In this document: positions 1 to 11,697 of the stretch, in pieces
How the letters are laid out: the number at the start of each line of letters is the position of its first letter
Position numbering within the stretch: the stretch's first letter is position 1
NCBI GenBank assembly: GCA_004173455.1
Contig: SECL01000010.1
Location: 1-64,000, forward strand
Length of the DNA: 64,000 bases
Direction of reading: 5' to 3'
Source: Moraxellaceae bacterium
GTDB lineage: Bacteria; Pseudomonadota; Gammaproteobacteria; Pseudomonadales; Moraxellaceae
The notes under the pieces: model-generated
The model's input: the letters and a program-made list of their open reading frames with translations, nothing else
Told to the model about the DNA's origin: nothing
Database searches by the model: none
Translations under genes and position numbers: made by a program

Positions 1-70
1 CCCAATATTAACTTAAACAAAAATATCAATATTATTATTAAGGAATTCTTAAACTCTTTGGAAAAATTTG

Positions 71-685
71 TCATATCAAAAATGGAATAAATTTATATTT
101 AACTTTTTGCATATATAACTGATAGTTGGGATCAATACTTAACTTCTTTTCTTCATAAAAAATTCTACCAAACTGAACAGTATATAAAAAAACATATACT
201 ACCAAATTATGTATAGAAAATAGGCTTAATAAAAAAGCCATATGAGTAATAAAATATCCGAAATAAATAGGATGTCTAACTATCTGATAAGGTCCTTTAG
301 TTACGATACCTCTACGGGCTGGCAATAGACCAAAATTTCTGCCCAAATAAACCTTTGAAATAATTTGGATAGAGATACCAACTATCATCATTATTTCCCC
401 TAACTTTTCGGGAATTAGCGTAATTCCTTTATCTAAATAAATTAGAAAAAAATAAAAAGAGGCTATAATAGTTAAAAGAACAGGTAAGGGTGAAAAATCT
501 CTAGTGGCTGTTTGCTTGGCAAAAATAACCAAACAAATAGTAAAAAATTCAGTGGCAAATAATAGAAGGAAAATTTTTTTATTTGTTAAGGCATAAGTTA
601 GCCACGTTTGCCATGCAAAATAAGTTATGCCTACTGATGCTAAAAGCCGCATTATGATATCAATTAATAACTGTTGCGTTTTCAA
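71..685 (-). CDS. Isoprenylcysteine carboxyl methyltransferase (ICMT)/PEMT-like membrane protein
   Basis: A 204-residue, very hydrophobic protein with about five membrane segments. Near residues 130-145 it carries the GPYxxVRHPxYxG motif that binds SAM and lipid substrate in ICMT and phospholipid N-methyltransferase families. The start is TTG: a GGAA ribosome-binding site lies six bases upstream of it, while the first in-frame ATG (base 652) has none. The gene is far more AT-rich than its neighbours, uses many AT-ending codons, and sits directly downstream of pilA beyond a strong terminator. In related bacteria this place beside the pilin often holds a pilin-modifying accessory gene, so a pilus or envelope role is possible but is inference only. 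The substrate is unknown. The family call is good; acquisition by transfer is suggested by composition alone. Confidence 0.75.
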   Translation of the reverse strand: MKTQQLLIDIIMRLLASVGITYFAWQTWLTYALTNKKIFLLLFATEFFTICLVIFAKQTATRDFSPLPVLLTIIASFYFFLIYLDKGITLIPEKLGEIMMIVGISIQIISKVYLGRNFGLLPARRGIVTKGPYQIVRHPIYFGYFITHMAFLLSLFSIHNLVVYVFLYTVQFGRIFYEEKKLSIDPNYQLYMQKVKYKFIPFLI

Positions 686-705
686 TTAAAGTTCCATTTA
701 TCTAT

Positions 706-735
706 AAAAATAGCCTACTTCTGTAGGCTATTTTT
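706..735 (-). terminator. Strong symmetrical intrinsic terminator after pilA
   Basis: A perfect 13-bp stem (706-718 with 723-735) with a TTCT loop and A/T runs on both flanks, so it can work in either direction. It lies 14 bases beyond the pilA stop codon and separates pilA from the methyltransferase-like gene. Confidence 0.85.
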
Positions 736-749
736 AAATCTAAAATAAA

Positions 750-1214
750 TTATGTAGAAGTGGTAGTAGCGCTACCAGTACAAGCTTTAGGTAAATATTT
801 TTGCTCTGCGTTAGAAGTACATGCCCAAGTATTAGAACCACCAGCATTAGTCATGGTAAGTACTAGATTTTTCCCTTGAATACCTGTTGATACACCAGAA
901 GATTTCATTAATGCAGTAATAGTACAACCACCTGTTGAAACACCTGTGCCAGCAGTAGTTACAGAAGTTACATATTGTCCAGAAATGGCACTAGCTGCTG
1001 CAATACCATTTGCTCCATTTGCTGGACAACTACCATCTTGGCTATAAACTTCAGCTACAGCACCTTTCAAACCGCTTGCTAGGGTCATTGCTTCAGACAT
1101 TTGGGCACGAGCAATATAATCCTGATAAGCAGGAATCGCAATGGCAGCCAAAATACCAATAATCGCAACTACGATCATCAATTCAATTAACGTAAAACCC
1201 TTTTGTGCGTTCAT
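750..1214 (-). CDS. pilA: Type IV major pilin PilA
   Basis: A 154-residue prepilin, the building block of type IV pili used for twitching, attachment and DNA uptake. The N-terminus has a six-residue type III leader (MNAQKG) cleaved by PilD before Phe, then Glu5 of the mature chain and the conserved hydrophobic alpha-1 spine. Four cysteines are visible; the last pair (residues about 131 and 144) frames the C-terminal D-loop. The chain ends in a Ser/Thr-rich tail (SATTTST), of the kind that can carry a glycan in some pilins. AGGAG lies six bases before the ATG. A sigma-54 promoter candidate lies about 80 bases upstream and a terminator just downstream, so the gene is probably monocistronic. The matching assembly genes pilMNOPQ lie at 14341-19552. 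Confidence 0.95.
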   Translation of the reverse strand: MNAQKGFTLIELMIVVAIIGILAAIAIPAYQDYIARAQMSEAMTLASGLKGAVAEVYSQDGSCPANGANGIAAASAISGQYVTSVTTAGTGVSTGGCTITALMKSSGVSTGIQGKNLVLTMTNAGGSNTWACTSNAEQKYLPKACTGSATTTST

Positions 1215-1292
1215 AAATTTCTCCTAGGAATACAAAAATAGTAGTGTTGGCTTGTTGTTTTGACCAACGCTCTAACACACACGTTGTTATAT

Positions 1293-1308
1293 TGCATTTG
1301 CCATGCCA
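1293..1308 (-). promoter_or_regulatory. Candidate sigma-54 promoter of pilA
   Basis: On the minus strand the sequence reads TGGCATGGCAAATGCA, matching the -24/-12 consensus TGGCAC-N5-TTGCA with the invariant GG and GC separated by exactly ten bases. The predicted transcript start is near 1281, giving a leader of about 67 bases. In Pseudomonas, pilA is transcribed by sigma-54 with PilS/PilR; here this is a sequence match only. Confidence 0.7.
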
Positions 1309-1482
1309 AATCAATATCTAGAATTTAATATCGATGCAAAAACATGCAAATACAGTAAAACTGTTAACCTAAACACATTTACATTATTTTTTAAAAAACT
1401 TTTTCCGCCATAAACTGACAATTTGCGTCACATAAAATTAGCTCCAGCAAAAACAGTCACTCTAATGAAAGCAATTCTTGAA

Positions 1483-2043
1483 TTATAACAATATCGCGCT
1501 ATTACTTAATTCATTGCCAAAGTCTTTTATTTGCTGGTCATAATACTGCTCAAGCACTTGCCCTACTTGTTCAATACCGCAAATTACCCCGGTAGCATAT
1601 TGTTTCTGCCTGAGTAGCGCCGTCATATTGGCACAGATGGTGTTCCAGTGTGCATCGTCTACAAAACAATCAATGCCACGATCTGCCACAATCTCAACAG
1701 CGCGCTCACATAAGTTAATGTATAACAGCACACCACTATTATAGGCGGTATCCCAGACGCCATACTCTGCAAATAGTTGTTGAGCACGCATGGCTGTGCT
1801 GCCACGCAAGGCAATGTCTAAGGGTAAGTGTCCTTCGATAATGACTTGTATCTCACCGGCATGACTTTGTTCAGCCCGAGCAACAGCCGTGCTGATTTGC
1901 GCCTGCACATCGGCGTTAAAACATTGTTGGGTCTGCCATGGCATATACATAAAATTTTTAAACCAGCGTCGCAGATTTAATGGTGTCGCAGACTCGTCTA
2001 TGGTTTGGGATGTTGTTAATAGGTCTATTTTATTATTTACCAT
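1483..2043 (-). CDS. TPM-domain protein (second of a pair)
   Basis: A 186-residue protein whose central and C-terminal part (about residues 55-165) is a TPM fold (TLP18.3/Psb32/MOLO-1). It shows the HAGEIQVIIEG strand and a later VEIVADRGID segment typical of the family. It has no signal peptide and no obvious membrane span, unlike the TPM protein encoded just upstream. Its ATG overlaps the end of that gene by 7 bases, so the two are translationally coupled. LemA plus one or two TPM proteins is a common bacterial cluster of uncertain, probably envelope-related, function. It is the last gene of the cluster. Domain call good; function unknown. Confidence 0.75.
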   Translation of the reverse strand: MVNNKIDLLTTSQTIDESATPLNLRRWFKNFMYMPWQTQQCFNADVQAQISTAVARAEQSHAGEIQVIIEGHLPLDIALRGSTAMRAQQLFAEYGVWDTAYNSGVLLYINLCERAVEIVADRGIDCFVDDAHWNTICANMTALLRQKQYATGVICGIEQVGQVLEQYYDQQIKDFGNELSNSAILL

Positions 2044-3155
2044 GATCCAGAAGCTCCGCCGCCACCAAATGAGCCACCACCACCGCGATAGCCTCCCCCA
2101 CCAAAACCGCCACCACGTCCACCGCCGAAGCCGCCGCCACCGCGAAACAGGCCAGAAAGTAGCAATTGGGCAATGGAGCTAATCAGTAAAAAGAATACGC
2201 CCCCGCCTAACAATACACTGCCAATCAGCCCCAATCCGCTCATGAGTCCCCAGCTGATGCCGATGGCACCCGCCAGACTGGCACTTAAGGATCGTCCTAA
2301 AAACAGGGCTGTAAATGCACCAGCCACACATAAGATCACCAGCATGGTCAGTGTGCTTTGCGACCGCTGTTGCTGCTGTGCCTGTGCGGCTTGTTGCTGT
2401 TTTAACTGATCGGCGCTATTTTTTGCCACCGCAAGATCAAGCTGTAAAATATTATCAATTTTTTGCAAGCCTGTATTCAGACCTTGAGCATAATTATTTT
2501 GCTTAAATTGCGGAGTGATTTGTTCTTCAATAATGCGCTTTAACACCACATCAGGCAGTACGCCTTCTAAGCCATAACCGGTCAAAATCTGAATTCGGTG
2601 ATCATTGACGGCAACCACAATCAGCAAACCATTATCAGTTTTTTCATTACCCAGTTTCCATTGGCTAAAGGCACGGGTTGCATAATCAAAAATTGGCTCC
2701 TGTCCGGTACTGGGTAAAATGATCACACCAATTTGTGCACGGCCAGCTTGATAAATCGCAAGGATTTGCTGGGTTAATTCCTGTTGTTGTGCGCTGCTCA
2801 GCAAATTGGCCTGATCTACAACAGGACTGTTTAAATCAGGCAATGTCGCCTGAATGAGGTTTGGATCAGCTTGCACAGAACTTGGGCTTAGGCTTGTGTT
2901 TGGACTTATTGACGCTGTTTGGGAATTATCTTGATCATTCAGTGTGCTTGAGCCACTCAGGGTAGGAATCACACTGTTGAGTGCTGCCCCATTTGCTTGT
3001 TTTGCTTGCTTGATAACAATAGCAGCTTCGGCAGCTTGATCACTTTGATCCAGAGTTTCTGCGTTAACTGAAAATGCAACCAGTAGCCATGCCATCAATA
3101 TACCAATCATGGCGTAGTGCGGCAGTTTTGGTTGGGAGACTAACAGCAGTGGCAT
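2037..3155 (-). CDS. TPM-domain membrane protein with Gly-rich tail (YgcG family)
   Basis: A 372-residue protein. A hydrophobic N-terminal signal segment (about residues 15-33) is followed by a low-complexity Ser/Gln/Asn linker and then a TPM domain at about residues 108-245, which begins at SPVVDQANLLS and includes NGLLIVVAVNDHRIQILTGYG. A Gln-rich stretch, two or more hydrophobic spans (about 268-330) and a Gly-rich tail ending GGGGASGSW follow. This is the usual architecture of the YgcG/TPM family, with the TPM domain outside the cytoplasmic membrane. It lies between lemA, 116 bases upstream, and a second, soluble TPM gene that overlaps its end. The molecular function of the family is not settled; in other bacteria LemA-TPM pairs have been linked to membrane stress or protease function. 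Confidence 0.8.
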   Translation of the reverse strand: MPLLLVSQPKLPHYAMIGILMAWLLVAFSVNAETLDQSDQAAEAAIVIKQAKQANGAALNSVIPTLSGSSTLNDQDNSQTASISPNTSLSPSSVQADPNLIQATLPDLNSPVVDQANLLSSAQQQELTQQILAIYQAGRAQIGVIILPSTGQEPIFDYATRAFSQWKLGNEKTDNGLLIVVAVNDHRIQILTGYGLEGVLPDVVLKRIIEEQITPQFKQNNYAQGLNTGLQKIDNILQLDLAVAKNSADQLKQQQAAQAQQQQRSQSTLTMLVILCVAGAFTALFLGRSLSASLAGAIGISWGLMSGLGLIGSVLLGGGVFFLLISSIAQLLLSGLFRGGGGFGGGRGGGFGGGGYRGGGGSFGGGGASGSW

Positions 3156-3271
3156 AGGATGATCTTCTGTGTTTGACGATGCTTCTGTGCATAGACGACT
3201 CTGTGTATAACTGCTCAGTTATCCACAGAATTGTGGTTTAAACCAATGGGATCGCAGTGCAATTTAATCCA

Positions 3272-3925
3272 TTACGGCTGGGTTACTGGCGTACTCGAGC
3301 CAATGCCTGTTTGACTACGAGATGCCGGTGAATCAAAACTAACCGTCGGTGCAGCCGAAATAGTGGCTTCATTGTTCACTGAAAAATTGGGCTTTGGTTT
3401 CATGCCAATCACTTTGGCGGTAAGGGCTTGCGGCAACTGACGCACATAGGTGTTGTAGTCTTGCACCGTGGTGATATAACGATTACGTGCAACAGTAATC
3501 CGGTTTTCAGTGCCTTCAAGCTGTGCACTTAAATCACGAAAAGAGGCATCCGCTTTTAAGTTGGGATAGTTTTCGGTGACGACCAATAAGCGCGACAAGG
3601 CACTGGTGAGCTGACCTTGTGCATCTTGAAATTTTTTAAAGGCAACCGGATCATTGACCAGCTCGGGGGTAATTTGCATGCTACCTACTTGCGCCCGTGC
3701 TTGGGTGACTTCAGTAAGGACTTGTTGTTCATGGTTGGCATAGCCCTTGACCACGTTAACCAGATTAGGCACCAGATCGGCACGGCGCTGATACTGGTTG
3801 AGTACTTCAGACCAACTGGCGGTGACTGCTTCATCTTTGGATTGTAAATTGTTATAGCCACATCCTGGCAGGGTCGTTGCCAAAACAGCAGTTAATAGTA
3901 AAGCTGGAATTACCCGAGGTGTCAT
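3272..3925 (-). CDS. lemA: LemA family lipoprotein
   Basis: A 217-residue LemA-family protein. The N-terminus is a lipoprotein signal with lipobox LPGC (Cys22), so the protein is expected to be acylated and membrane-anchored. The family core follows: YNNLQSKDEAVTASWSEVLNQYQRR, then VPNLVNVVKGYANHEQQVLTEVTQARAQV and the helical repeats up to about residue 180. The C-terminal 35 residues are Ser/Thr/Pro-rich. AGG lies eight bases before the ATG. It heads a cluster with two TPM-domain genes, a widely conserved association. The family is well recognised, but its biochemical role is not known. Confidence 0.88.
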   Translation of the reverse strand: MTPRVIPALLLTAVLATTLPGCGYNNLQSKDEAVTASWSEVLNQYQRRADLVPNLVNVVKGYANHEQQVLTEVTQARAQVGSMQITPELVNDPVAFKKFQDAQGQLTSALSRLLVVTENYPNLKADASFRDLSAQLEGTENRITVARNRYITTVQDYNTYVRQLPQALTAKVIGMKPKPNFSVNNEATISAAPTVSFDSPASRSQTGIGSSTPVTQP

Positions 3926-4056
3926 GGAACTAACCTATTTTTATCAATTGATCTGATCGCTATCATGCTGCAAAAGACAGGTTTTTCCAGACTGAAATTG
4001 TGAATATTTTTAAAGGCTTGTTACCAGTTGTGCCCATAGCAGCTTTTGATAAGGCT

Positions 4057-4114
4057 AAAAAAAGCCCTGTTCAGATGATTGGCGATACTAGGCATTGCCA
4101 ATCATCTGAACAGG
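4057..4114 (-). terminator. Intrinsic terminator after the metal-dependent hydrolase gene
   Basis: A perfect 18-bp inverted repeat (4066-4083 with 4097-4114, 13-base loop). On the minus strand it is followed two bases later by seven T residues (4057-4063). It lies 45 bases after the stop codon of the hydrolase gene. The stem is unusually long but has normal terminator geometry. Confidence 0.85.
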
Positions 4115-4158
4115 ACGGTAGGAGAACAACAAAAACAAAATGCTTTTACAAAGATCAA

Positions 4159-5046
4159 TTAATGAATGGTATTTGCGGCTTCCATAAAGCCTGCCACCTG
4201 ATATTCATTGGCCAGACGGTTTTTCCAGTATTTCAGGATTTTGGAGTGGTCAATGTCGGACGGATGAAAGTCCTTTTTATAGTACGACAAGTATTCTGGG
4301 ATCAGCTGAACTAGCATTTTTGTTACCAGATACAGGCCACGCAGGTTGCCGCCCACTTTCGGCAGGCTTTTCCATTTATCCTGCCAGAATAAACGCTGCG
4401 TGCCATACAAGGTCAAGCTGGCAAAGCTGGTGGTTACGGCCTGCATCACTTGACGGCGTAATTTCAGATCCCCATACAGGGTTTGATAGGTGTCAAAAGC
4501 CACGGCACGATGCTCAATTTCTTCGATGGCATGCCAGACCCAGAGCTTAACGGCATCATCATCCAGTGTTTCCAGCAGTTCAGGATGATTGAGAATGTAC
4601 CCGCCCAGCAATGCGGTAAAATGCTCGAAGGCACTGGTAATCGCCAATTGTACTTTGTAGGGTGCTTTTTTAATTCTGACGTCATGTTTGGCCAGCCAAG
4701 CCTGAAAGCTGTCCAGTTGATAATCATCGCGGCGCCATGCCTGATTGAATTCAGTGTGCGCCTTGGAATGCATAGCTTCCTGACCAATAAACGCAGTAAT
4801 TTCTGCCTGTAACTGTTCATCGGTAATCCGGTCACGCACATTGCGGACGCTGTGCACAAAAAATTGCTCACCAATCGGGAAAGTCGAGGATAAGGCAGTC
4901 AGCAAATGCGACATGAGCGGTGAATTGGCAAAAAAATGTCGTTTGATTAGCTGCGGATTAAAGTCCAGACGGCGAACGGTAATACCACTGGCTTTACGGC
5001 GCTGCAAATATTTTTTGTCTGATAGTGTATTGGCCACAGCAGTCAT
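4159..5046 (-). CDS. Predicted metal-dependent hydrolase (COG3687, PF10118)
   Basis: A 295-residue protein of the PF10118 family. Acid-histidine motifs fit a dinuclear metal site: GQEAMHSKAHTEFNQ near residue 95 and HAIEEIEHRAVAFD near residue 180, arranged on helices as in ferritin-like diiron proteins. The family is annotated as metal-dependent hydrolases, but substrates are largely unknown. I start it at the ATG at base 5046, which has GAGGA seven bases upstream; a further in-frame ATG at 5091 has no ribosome-binding site. The gene stands alone between terminators, so it is probably transcribed singly. Confidence 0.8.
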   Translation of the reverse strand: MTAVANTLSDKKYLQRRKASGITVRRLDFNPQLIKRHFFANSPLMSHLLTALSSTFPIGEQFFVHSVRNVRDRITDEQLQAEITAFIGQEAMHSKAHTEFNQAWRRDDYQLDSFQAWLAKHDVRIKKAPYKVQLAITSAFEHFTALLGGYILNHPELLETLDDDAVKLWVWHAIEEIEHRAVAFDTYQTLYGDLKLRRQVMQAVTTSFASLTLYGTQRLFWQDKWKSLPKVGGNLRGLYLVTKMLVQLIPEYLSYYKKDFHPSDIDHSKILKYWKNRLANEYQVAGFMEAANTIH

Positions 5047-5166
5047 GGTGATATCCTCATGCCTATTCAATTTGACATACAGTATTGTCATATTTAAGGT
5101 TCGAGGCTATGGCATGAATGTTCAGCCAGTGACGAAAGTGCTCAAACTTTATGCTGCTTAAAAATA

Positions 5167-5202
5167 AAAAAGCAGCCTAACCTTAAGATCAAGCTGCTTT
5201 TT
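5167..5202 (-). terminator. Intrinsic terminator after gltD
   Basis: A stem of ten pairs (5167-5176 with 5193-5202; core GCAGC/GCTGC) flanked by A/T runs, 26 bases beyond the gltD stop codon. The 16-base loop is long, and the opposite-strand geometry is similar, so it may be bidirectional. Confidence 0.7.
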
Positions 5203-5227
5203 AACAAGCTAATTTAAGCTTGGAAAA

Positions 5228-6667
<1,440 letters not shown>

Positions 6668-6728
6668 TCAGTGCTGCATCCGAATACAAACCGCATGCAG
6701 CACGTGCCTGTGCGAAAGTGAAAAAGAC

Positions 6729-9700
6729 TTATTGAGGATCGGCCTTGGTGGTTTTTAGCAGGCTGTTTAGGCTTGCTGCTTTTGGCTTCACCAGCCAGAA
6801 CTTGCGGCTATAGGAATCAAACTCATCAATAATGGTTTGTCCCCAGGCACTGCCTGTTTCACGCACATGATCTTGCAGAACTTCCATCAGGTGATGGCGA
6901 TAATCTTCCATCGGCTCGGTAGAAATCCGGTTTAAATCAATCAGCTCATGGTTACAGTGATCGAAGAAATCACCCTCCAGATCCAGCACATAGGCAAAAC
7001 CACCGGTCATGCCCGCACCAAAGTTATGCCCCACACGACCCAGCACAGTCACAATACCGCCCGTCATGTATTCACAGCAATGATCACCAGCACCTTCAAT
7101 CACGGCAAAGCTGCCTGAGTTCCGTACCGCAAACCGCTCACCCGCTGTTCCGGCTGCAAACAGCTTGCCGCCAGTTGCACCATACAAACAGGTATTACCA
7201 ATGATGGCAGTTTCCTGTGATTTAAACGGTGAACCTTTCGGTGGATAAATGGCAATCTGACCACCCGCCATGCCCTTACCGACATAATCGTTGGCATCAC
7301 CTTCCAAACGCAGATGCAAACCACCCGCATTCCACACGCCCAGCGACTGGCCGGCAGTTCCAGTTAAATGAACCACCACTGGCGCTACTTCCATACCCAA
7401 GTTGCCGTAACGCTTGGCAATTTCACCAGAAATCCGCGCACCAATCGAGCGGTCGCAGTTACTGACGATAAATTCAAAGCTACCGCCTTCACCGGCTTCA
7501 ATGGCAGGCAGCATGACTTCAACCATCCGTTCGGCCAGCAAACCTTTGTCAAATGGCTCGTTTTTCACCACCTCACAATACTGTGATTTGCCTTCCGCAG
7601 AGGAATGCGAGGTCAGCAATGCACTTAAATCCAGATTAGCATGCTTGTCGGTTTCGCCCGGCAATGCTTCCAGTAAATCAGTGCGGCCAATCAGCTCACG
7701 CAAGGAACTCACACCCAGTGCCGCCAGCCATTCACGAGTTTCTTCAGCAATAAAGCGGAAGAAGTTGATCAGCATTTCTGGTTCACCAATGTAATGCTCT
7801 TCGCGCAAATGATCCTGCTGGGTGGCCACACCGGTGGCACAGTTGTTCAAATGGCAGATCCGCAGATACTTACAACCCAGCGCAATCATTGGCGTAGAAC
7901 CAAAACCAAAGCTTTCCGCCCCCAGAATCGCTGCTTTTACCACGTCCAGACCGGTTTTTAAGCCGCCGTCCGTTTGCACGCGAACCTTGCCACGCAGGTC
8001 ATTGACCCGCAAGGCCTGATGTGCTTCCGCCAAACCCAGTTCCCACGGAGAACCGGCATAATGAATGGAACTTAATGGCGATGCTGCGGTACCGCCGTCA
8101 TAACCGGAAATGGTAATAAAGTCGGCATAGGCCTTGGCCACACCCGCTGCAATCGTACCCACACCCGGCTCAGACACTAGCTTGACCGATACCATAGCTT
8201 GTGGATTGACTTGTTTTAAGTCAAAAATCAGCTGTGACAAGTCTTCAATGGAATAAATGTCATGGTGCGGTGGTGGGGAAATCAGGGTAACACCCGGTAC
8301 GGAATAACGCAGACGTGCAATCAGGCCATTGACCTTACCACCCGGCAACTGACCGCCCTCACCCGGTTTGGCACCCTGCGCCACCTTGATCTGCAATACT
8401 TCCGCAGAGCACAAATATGCAGGCGTAACACCAAAACGGCCAGATGCAATTTGCTTGATTTTGGAGTTACGAATGGTGCCGTAACGTGCTGGGTCTTCAC
8501 CACCCTCACCGGAGTTGGAACGGCCACCAATGGTGTTCATGGCAATGGCAATCGACTCATGCGCTTCTGGTGACAAGGCACCGAGTGACATGCCCGCAGA
8601 ATCAAAACGCGGCAGAATGTCTTCAATGCTTTCCACTTGATCCAGCGCAATACTGTGGTCAGTTTTTAGCTTGAACAAATCGCGAATCGTGGTAATCGGA
8701 CGATGATTGACCAGATTGGCATAGTCACGGAAGTCCTCATAACTGCCAGACCGCACGGATTTGTGCAGGGCAGCAATCACATCCGGATTGAACGCATGAT
8801 ACTCTTTGTTATAGACAAACTTGAGCAAACCGCCTTGATCCAGTGGCTTGCGTGCCTGCCACGCCAGTGTCGCCAGTTTTTTCTGGTCATTTTCCAGATC
8901 AATAAAGCTGGCACCGGCAATACGACTGGGCACACCCCTAAAGCACATCTGAACTACTTCGGTAGACAAGCCAATCGCTTCAAACAACTGACCACCGCGA
9001 TAGGAGGCAACAGTTGAAATTCCCATTTTGGACAGGACTTTCAACAAGCCTTTTTCAATGCCTTTGCGGAAATTGGTTTGCGCATAGACCGGATCGCCCA
9101 GCAACTCACCCTTGTCAACCAGCTCATTGATCACATCATAAGCCAGATACGGATAAATCGCAGTCGCACCAAAGCCTAGCAATACCGCAAAATGATGGGC
9201 ATCACGCGCCAGACCAGTTTCTACAATAATATTGGCATCAGCACGCAGGCCGACTTCTGACAGGTAATGATGCACCGCACCGGTTGCCATAATGGCATTG
9301 GCAGGCAAATACCCTTCACGAATGTTTTTGTCCGACAGCACTAGCATGCAATTGCCCGTTGCAATGGCGGCGGCTGATTCCTTGCAAATGCGCTGTAATG
9401 CGGCTTGCAGGCCTTCGCTCTCAAGATAGTTCAGGTCAATCACATTCAGGCCATAGCCGGGACGATCTAGCTCCCGCAACTGGTGCATTTTGCTGTTGGA
9501 CAGTACCGGACTGGAAATAATAATCCGGTCTGCATGGTCAGCACTTTGCTCAAACACATTTTGCTCATGGCCAAAACAGGTTTCCAGCGACATCACAATC
9601 GCTTCACGCAGCGGGTCAATCGGCGGATTAGTCACCTGCGCAAACTGCTGGCGGAAATAATCGGCCAGATGACGCACCTGACGTGACAGCACGGCCATGG

Positions 9701-11216
9701 GTGTATCATCACCCATGGAACCAACCGCTTCCTGACCACTTTCTGCCAGTGGACGGATAATCTGGTCACGTTCCTCAAAGGACACCAGAAACATTTTTTG
9801 CGCGGCTTTTAGACTATCGCCGTACAAGCCTGTAGACAGCAACTGTTCTTCCAGCTCATTGTCCACTTGCAGGCTTAAAGCACGCTCACGCAACCACTTA
9901 CGGTAAGGACGCATGCCTTTTAAATGGTTATTGATCGCGGCAGTGTCTAGCACCTCACCGGTTTCGGTATCCACCACCAGCATTTGTCCAGGACCAACCC
10001 GACCTTTGGACACCACATCTTCTGGCTTATAGTTCCAGACACCAATTTCTGATGCTAGCGTAATGTAACCATTTTTGGTAATGACCCAACGGGCAGGACG
10101 CAAGCCATTACGATCCAGCATACAAATGGCATGACGGCCATTTTGAATCACCAGACCCGCAGGGCCATCCCACGCTTCCATGTGCTTGGAGTTAAACTCA
10201 TAAAACGCACGTAAGTCGGAATCCAGAGTTTCCACGTTTTGCCAAGCTGGTGGTACTAACATGCGCAGGGCACGGAATAAATCCATACCACCGCCCACCA
10301 GAATTTCCAGCATGTTATCCATACTGGACGAATCAGAACCAGTACGGTTAACCAGTGGCTGTAGATCCAGTAAACCCGGCAGCAGCGGATTTTCAAATTT
10401 TGGCGTGCGCGCTACGGACCAGTTACGGTTGGCGGTAATGGTATTAATTTCACCATTGTGCGCCAGATAACGAAACGGCTGTGCCAGCGGCCAGCGCGGT
10501 AGCGTATTGGTCGAAAAACGCTGATGAAACACCACAATGTGCGATGCCAGACGTTCATCTGCCAGATCAGTATAAAAATCAGCAATAGCAGCTGGCATCA
10601 TCAAGCCTTTATAGCTGATAACGGTGCTAGCCAGTGTAGTCACATAAAATAGCGAATCATTTTGTAGCTTATGTTCGGCACGACGACGCGCCAGAAATAG
10701 CTTGCGGTTAAAATCAGCTTCAGGCAGATTTTCCGGATTGTTGACGATAATTTGCTCAAATACCGGCAATGAACGCAGGGCAATTTCGCCCAGAATACTG
10801 ACATCAATAGGCACTTTGCGCCATGTCGCCACGTCAAGGCCTTCAGCCTCAATCTCTGCATTCAATACATTACGCGAATGCTGTGCCAATGCAGGATCAA
10901 TATTTAAAAAAACCGTTCCAACAGCAAAAATTTCGGTCAGGCTAGCGCCAAGTTTTTCGGCTTCATCACGAAAAAATGCCTTGGGCATTGCCAGCAATAA
11001 GCCACAGCCGTCACCCGTCTTACCGTCCGCAGCAATACCCCCGCGATGCGTCATACAACTAAGACTATGAATGGCTGTTTGAACCAGATGATGACTCGCC
11101 TCACCCTGCATCTGGGCAATCAGGCCAAAACCGCAGTTATCGCGGAATTCCTCTGGCTGATACAAACCCTGTGCGGATTGAGTGGGAGCTACAGTGTTAA
11201 GCGATGGCATTTGCAT
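6729..11216 (-). CDS. gltB: Glutamate synthase large subunit
   Basis: A 1495-residue GltB. The N-terminal glutamine amidotransferase (class II) domain begins at Cys28 (CGFGLIAQ), so a 27-residue propeptide must be removed to free the catalytic cysteine. A central domain and the FMN-binding synthase domain follow; the [25 protein letters not shown] region and [15 protein letters not shown], the C-x5-C-x4-C ligand set of the 3Fe-4S cluster, are clear. The C-terminal GXGXG beta-helix domain spans roughly the last 250 residues. AAGG lies seven bases before the ATG. It forms an operon with gltD. No convincing promoter was found in the 480-base upstream gap. Confidence 0.97.
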   Translation of the reverse strand: MQMPSLNTVAPTQSAQGLYQPEEFRDNCGFGLIAQMQGEASHHLVQTAIHSLSCMTHRGGIAADGKTGDGCGLLLAMPKAFFRDEAEKLGASLTEIFAVGTVFLNIDPALAQHSRNVLNAEIEAEGLDVATWRKVPIDVSILGEIALRSLPVFEQIIVNNPENLPEADFNRKLFLARRRAEHKLQNDSLFYVTTLASTVISYKGLMMPAAIADFYTDLADERLASHIVVFHQRFSTNTLPRWPLAQPFRYLAHNGEINTITANRNWSVARTPKFENPLLPGLLDLQPLVNRTGSDSSSMDNMLEILVGGGMDLFRALRMLVPPAWQNVETLDSDLRAFYEFNSKHMEAWDGPAGLVIQNGRHAICMLDRNGLRPARWVITKNGYITLASEIGVWNYKPEDVVSKGRVGPGQMLVVDTETGEVLDTAAINNHLKGMRPYRKWLRERALSLQVDNELEEQLLSTGLYGDSLKAAQKMFLVSFEERDQIIRPLAESGQEAVGSMGDDTPMAVLSRQVRHLADYFRQQFAQVTNPPIDPLREAIVMSLETCFGHEQNVFEQSADHADRIIISSPVLSNSKMHQLRELDRPGYGLNVIDLNYLESEGLQAALQRICKESAAAIATGNCMLVLSDKNIREGYLPANAIMATGAVHHYLSEVGLRADANIIVETGLARDAHHFAVLLGFGATAIYPYLAYDVINELVDKGELLGDPVYAQTNFRKGIEKGLLKVLSKMGISTVASYRGGQLFEAIGLSTEVVQMCFRGVPSRIAGASFIDLENDQKKLATLAWQARKPLDQGGLLKFVYNKEYHAFNPDVIAALHKSVRSGSYEDFRDYANLVNHRPITTIRDLFKLKTDHSIALDQVESIEDILPRFDSAGMSLGALSPEAHESIAIAMNTIGGRSNSGEGGEDPARYGTIRNSKIKQIASGRFGVTPAYLCSAEVLQIKVAQGAKPGEGGQLPGGKVNGLIARLRYSVPGVTLISPPPHHDIYSIEDLSQLIFDLKQVNPQAMVSVKLVSEPGVGTIAAGVAKAYADFITISGYDGGTAASPLSSIHYAGSPWELGLAEAHQALRVNDLRGKVRVQTDGGLKTGLDVVKAAILGAESFGFGSTPMIALGCKYLRICHLNNCATGVATQQDHLREEHYIGEPEMLINFFRFIAEETREWLAALGVSSLRELIGRTDLLEALPGETDKHANLDLSALLTSHSSAEGKSQYCEVVKNEPFDKGLLAERMVEVMLPAIEAGEGGSFEFIVSNCDRSIGARISGEIAKRYGNLGMEVAPVVVHLTGTAGQSLGVWNAGGLHLRLEGDANDYVGKGMAGGQIAIYPPKGSPFKSQETAIIGNTCLYGATGGKLFAAGTAGERFAVRNSGSFAVIEGAGDHCCEYMTGGIVTVLGRVGHNFGAGMTGGFAYVLDLEGDFFDHCNHELIDLNRISTEPMEDYRHHLMEVLQDHVRETGSAWGQTIIDEFDSYSRKFWLVKPKAASLNSLLKTTKADPQ

Positions 11217-11697
11217 AGCGTACCCTTGTCTTGGTATTGTCCAACCAGACTCTTACATCTGGCAGAGAAAAATAGAGCAAAAAAATCAGCAGTGACTTTA
11301 TTTTATGCCCGTAAACCACCTGTTCGACCCAAATATGCTGTCAGCGCCAAGCATGCAATTCGCAATAGTGTGCAGGCAACACGGCTCGGGGCTAAATAAC
11401 GGCAATCCCGCGAGCTGGTGTAAACAAAAAACGGCGGTGTATTTTACAGACAAAACACAAATAAATAAACCAATAATGCACTACAAGAAACAACATAAAA
11501 TTGAAAATACGCGGTTTATTAAATTTTTAAAGCAAGATTTAAACCAGAATAAAAGCAATTGACTGCTGCAATATTCGGTCATCAATACGACATGCCTTGA
11601 TTTGTTAGATTATTTTTTTAAGGAATGCGCAATCACAGCCCTACAATATTTTTTGCGGCAAAATATTGCAGGCTGCTAAAAACCAGCTTAAAACGCC
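11217..11697. other. Non-coding gap upstream of gltB
   Basis: About 480 bases without a credible gene. It must carry the gltB control region (minus strand), but the -10-like matches I saw (for example TAAAAT, complement of 11441-11446) lack a good -35. Near its right end a hairpin spans 11636-11675: a 9-bp AT core CAATATTTT/AAAATATTG extended by CAGCC/GGCTG with a bulge. It lies 22 bases beyond the SPOR-protein stop but has no T run, so it is at best a weak terminator or RNA-stability element. Confidence 0.4.

Noticed and set aside
4066-4114. Perfect 18-bp inverted repeat as a possible mobile-element end
   Set aside because: Its position and the following T run fit a terminator, and no transposase or matching second end is present.
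4000-4314. A 104-codon plus-strand open frame
   Set aside because: It runs through the terminator and into the opposite-strand hydrolase gene; a shadow frame.
11305-11562. An 85-codon plus-strand open frame upstream of gltB
   Set aside because: No ribosome-binding site, no recognisable family and a composition like non-coding DNA; it lies in the gltB control region.
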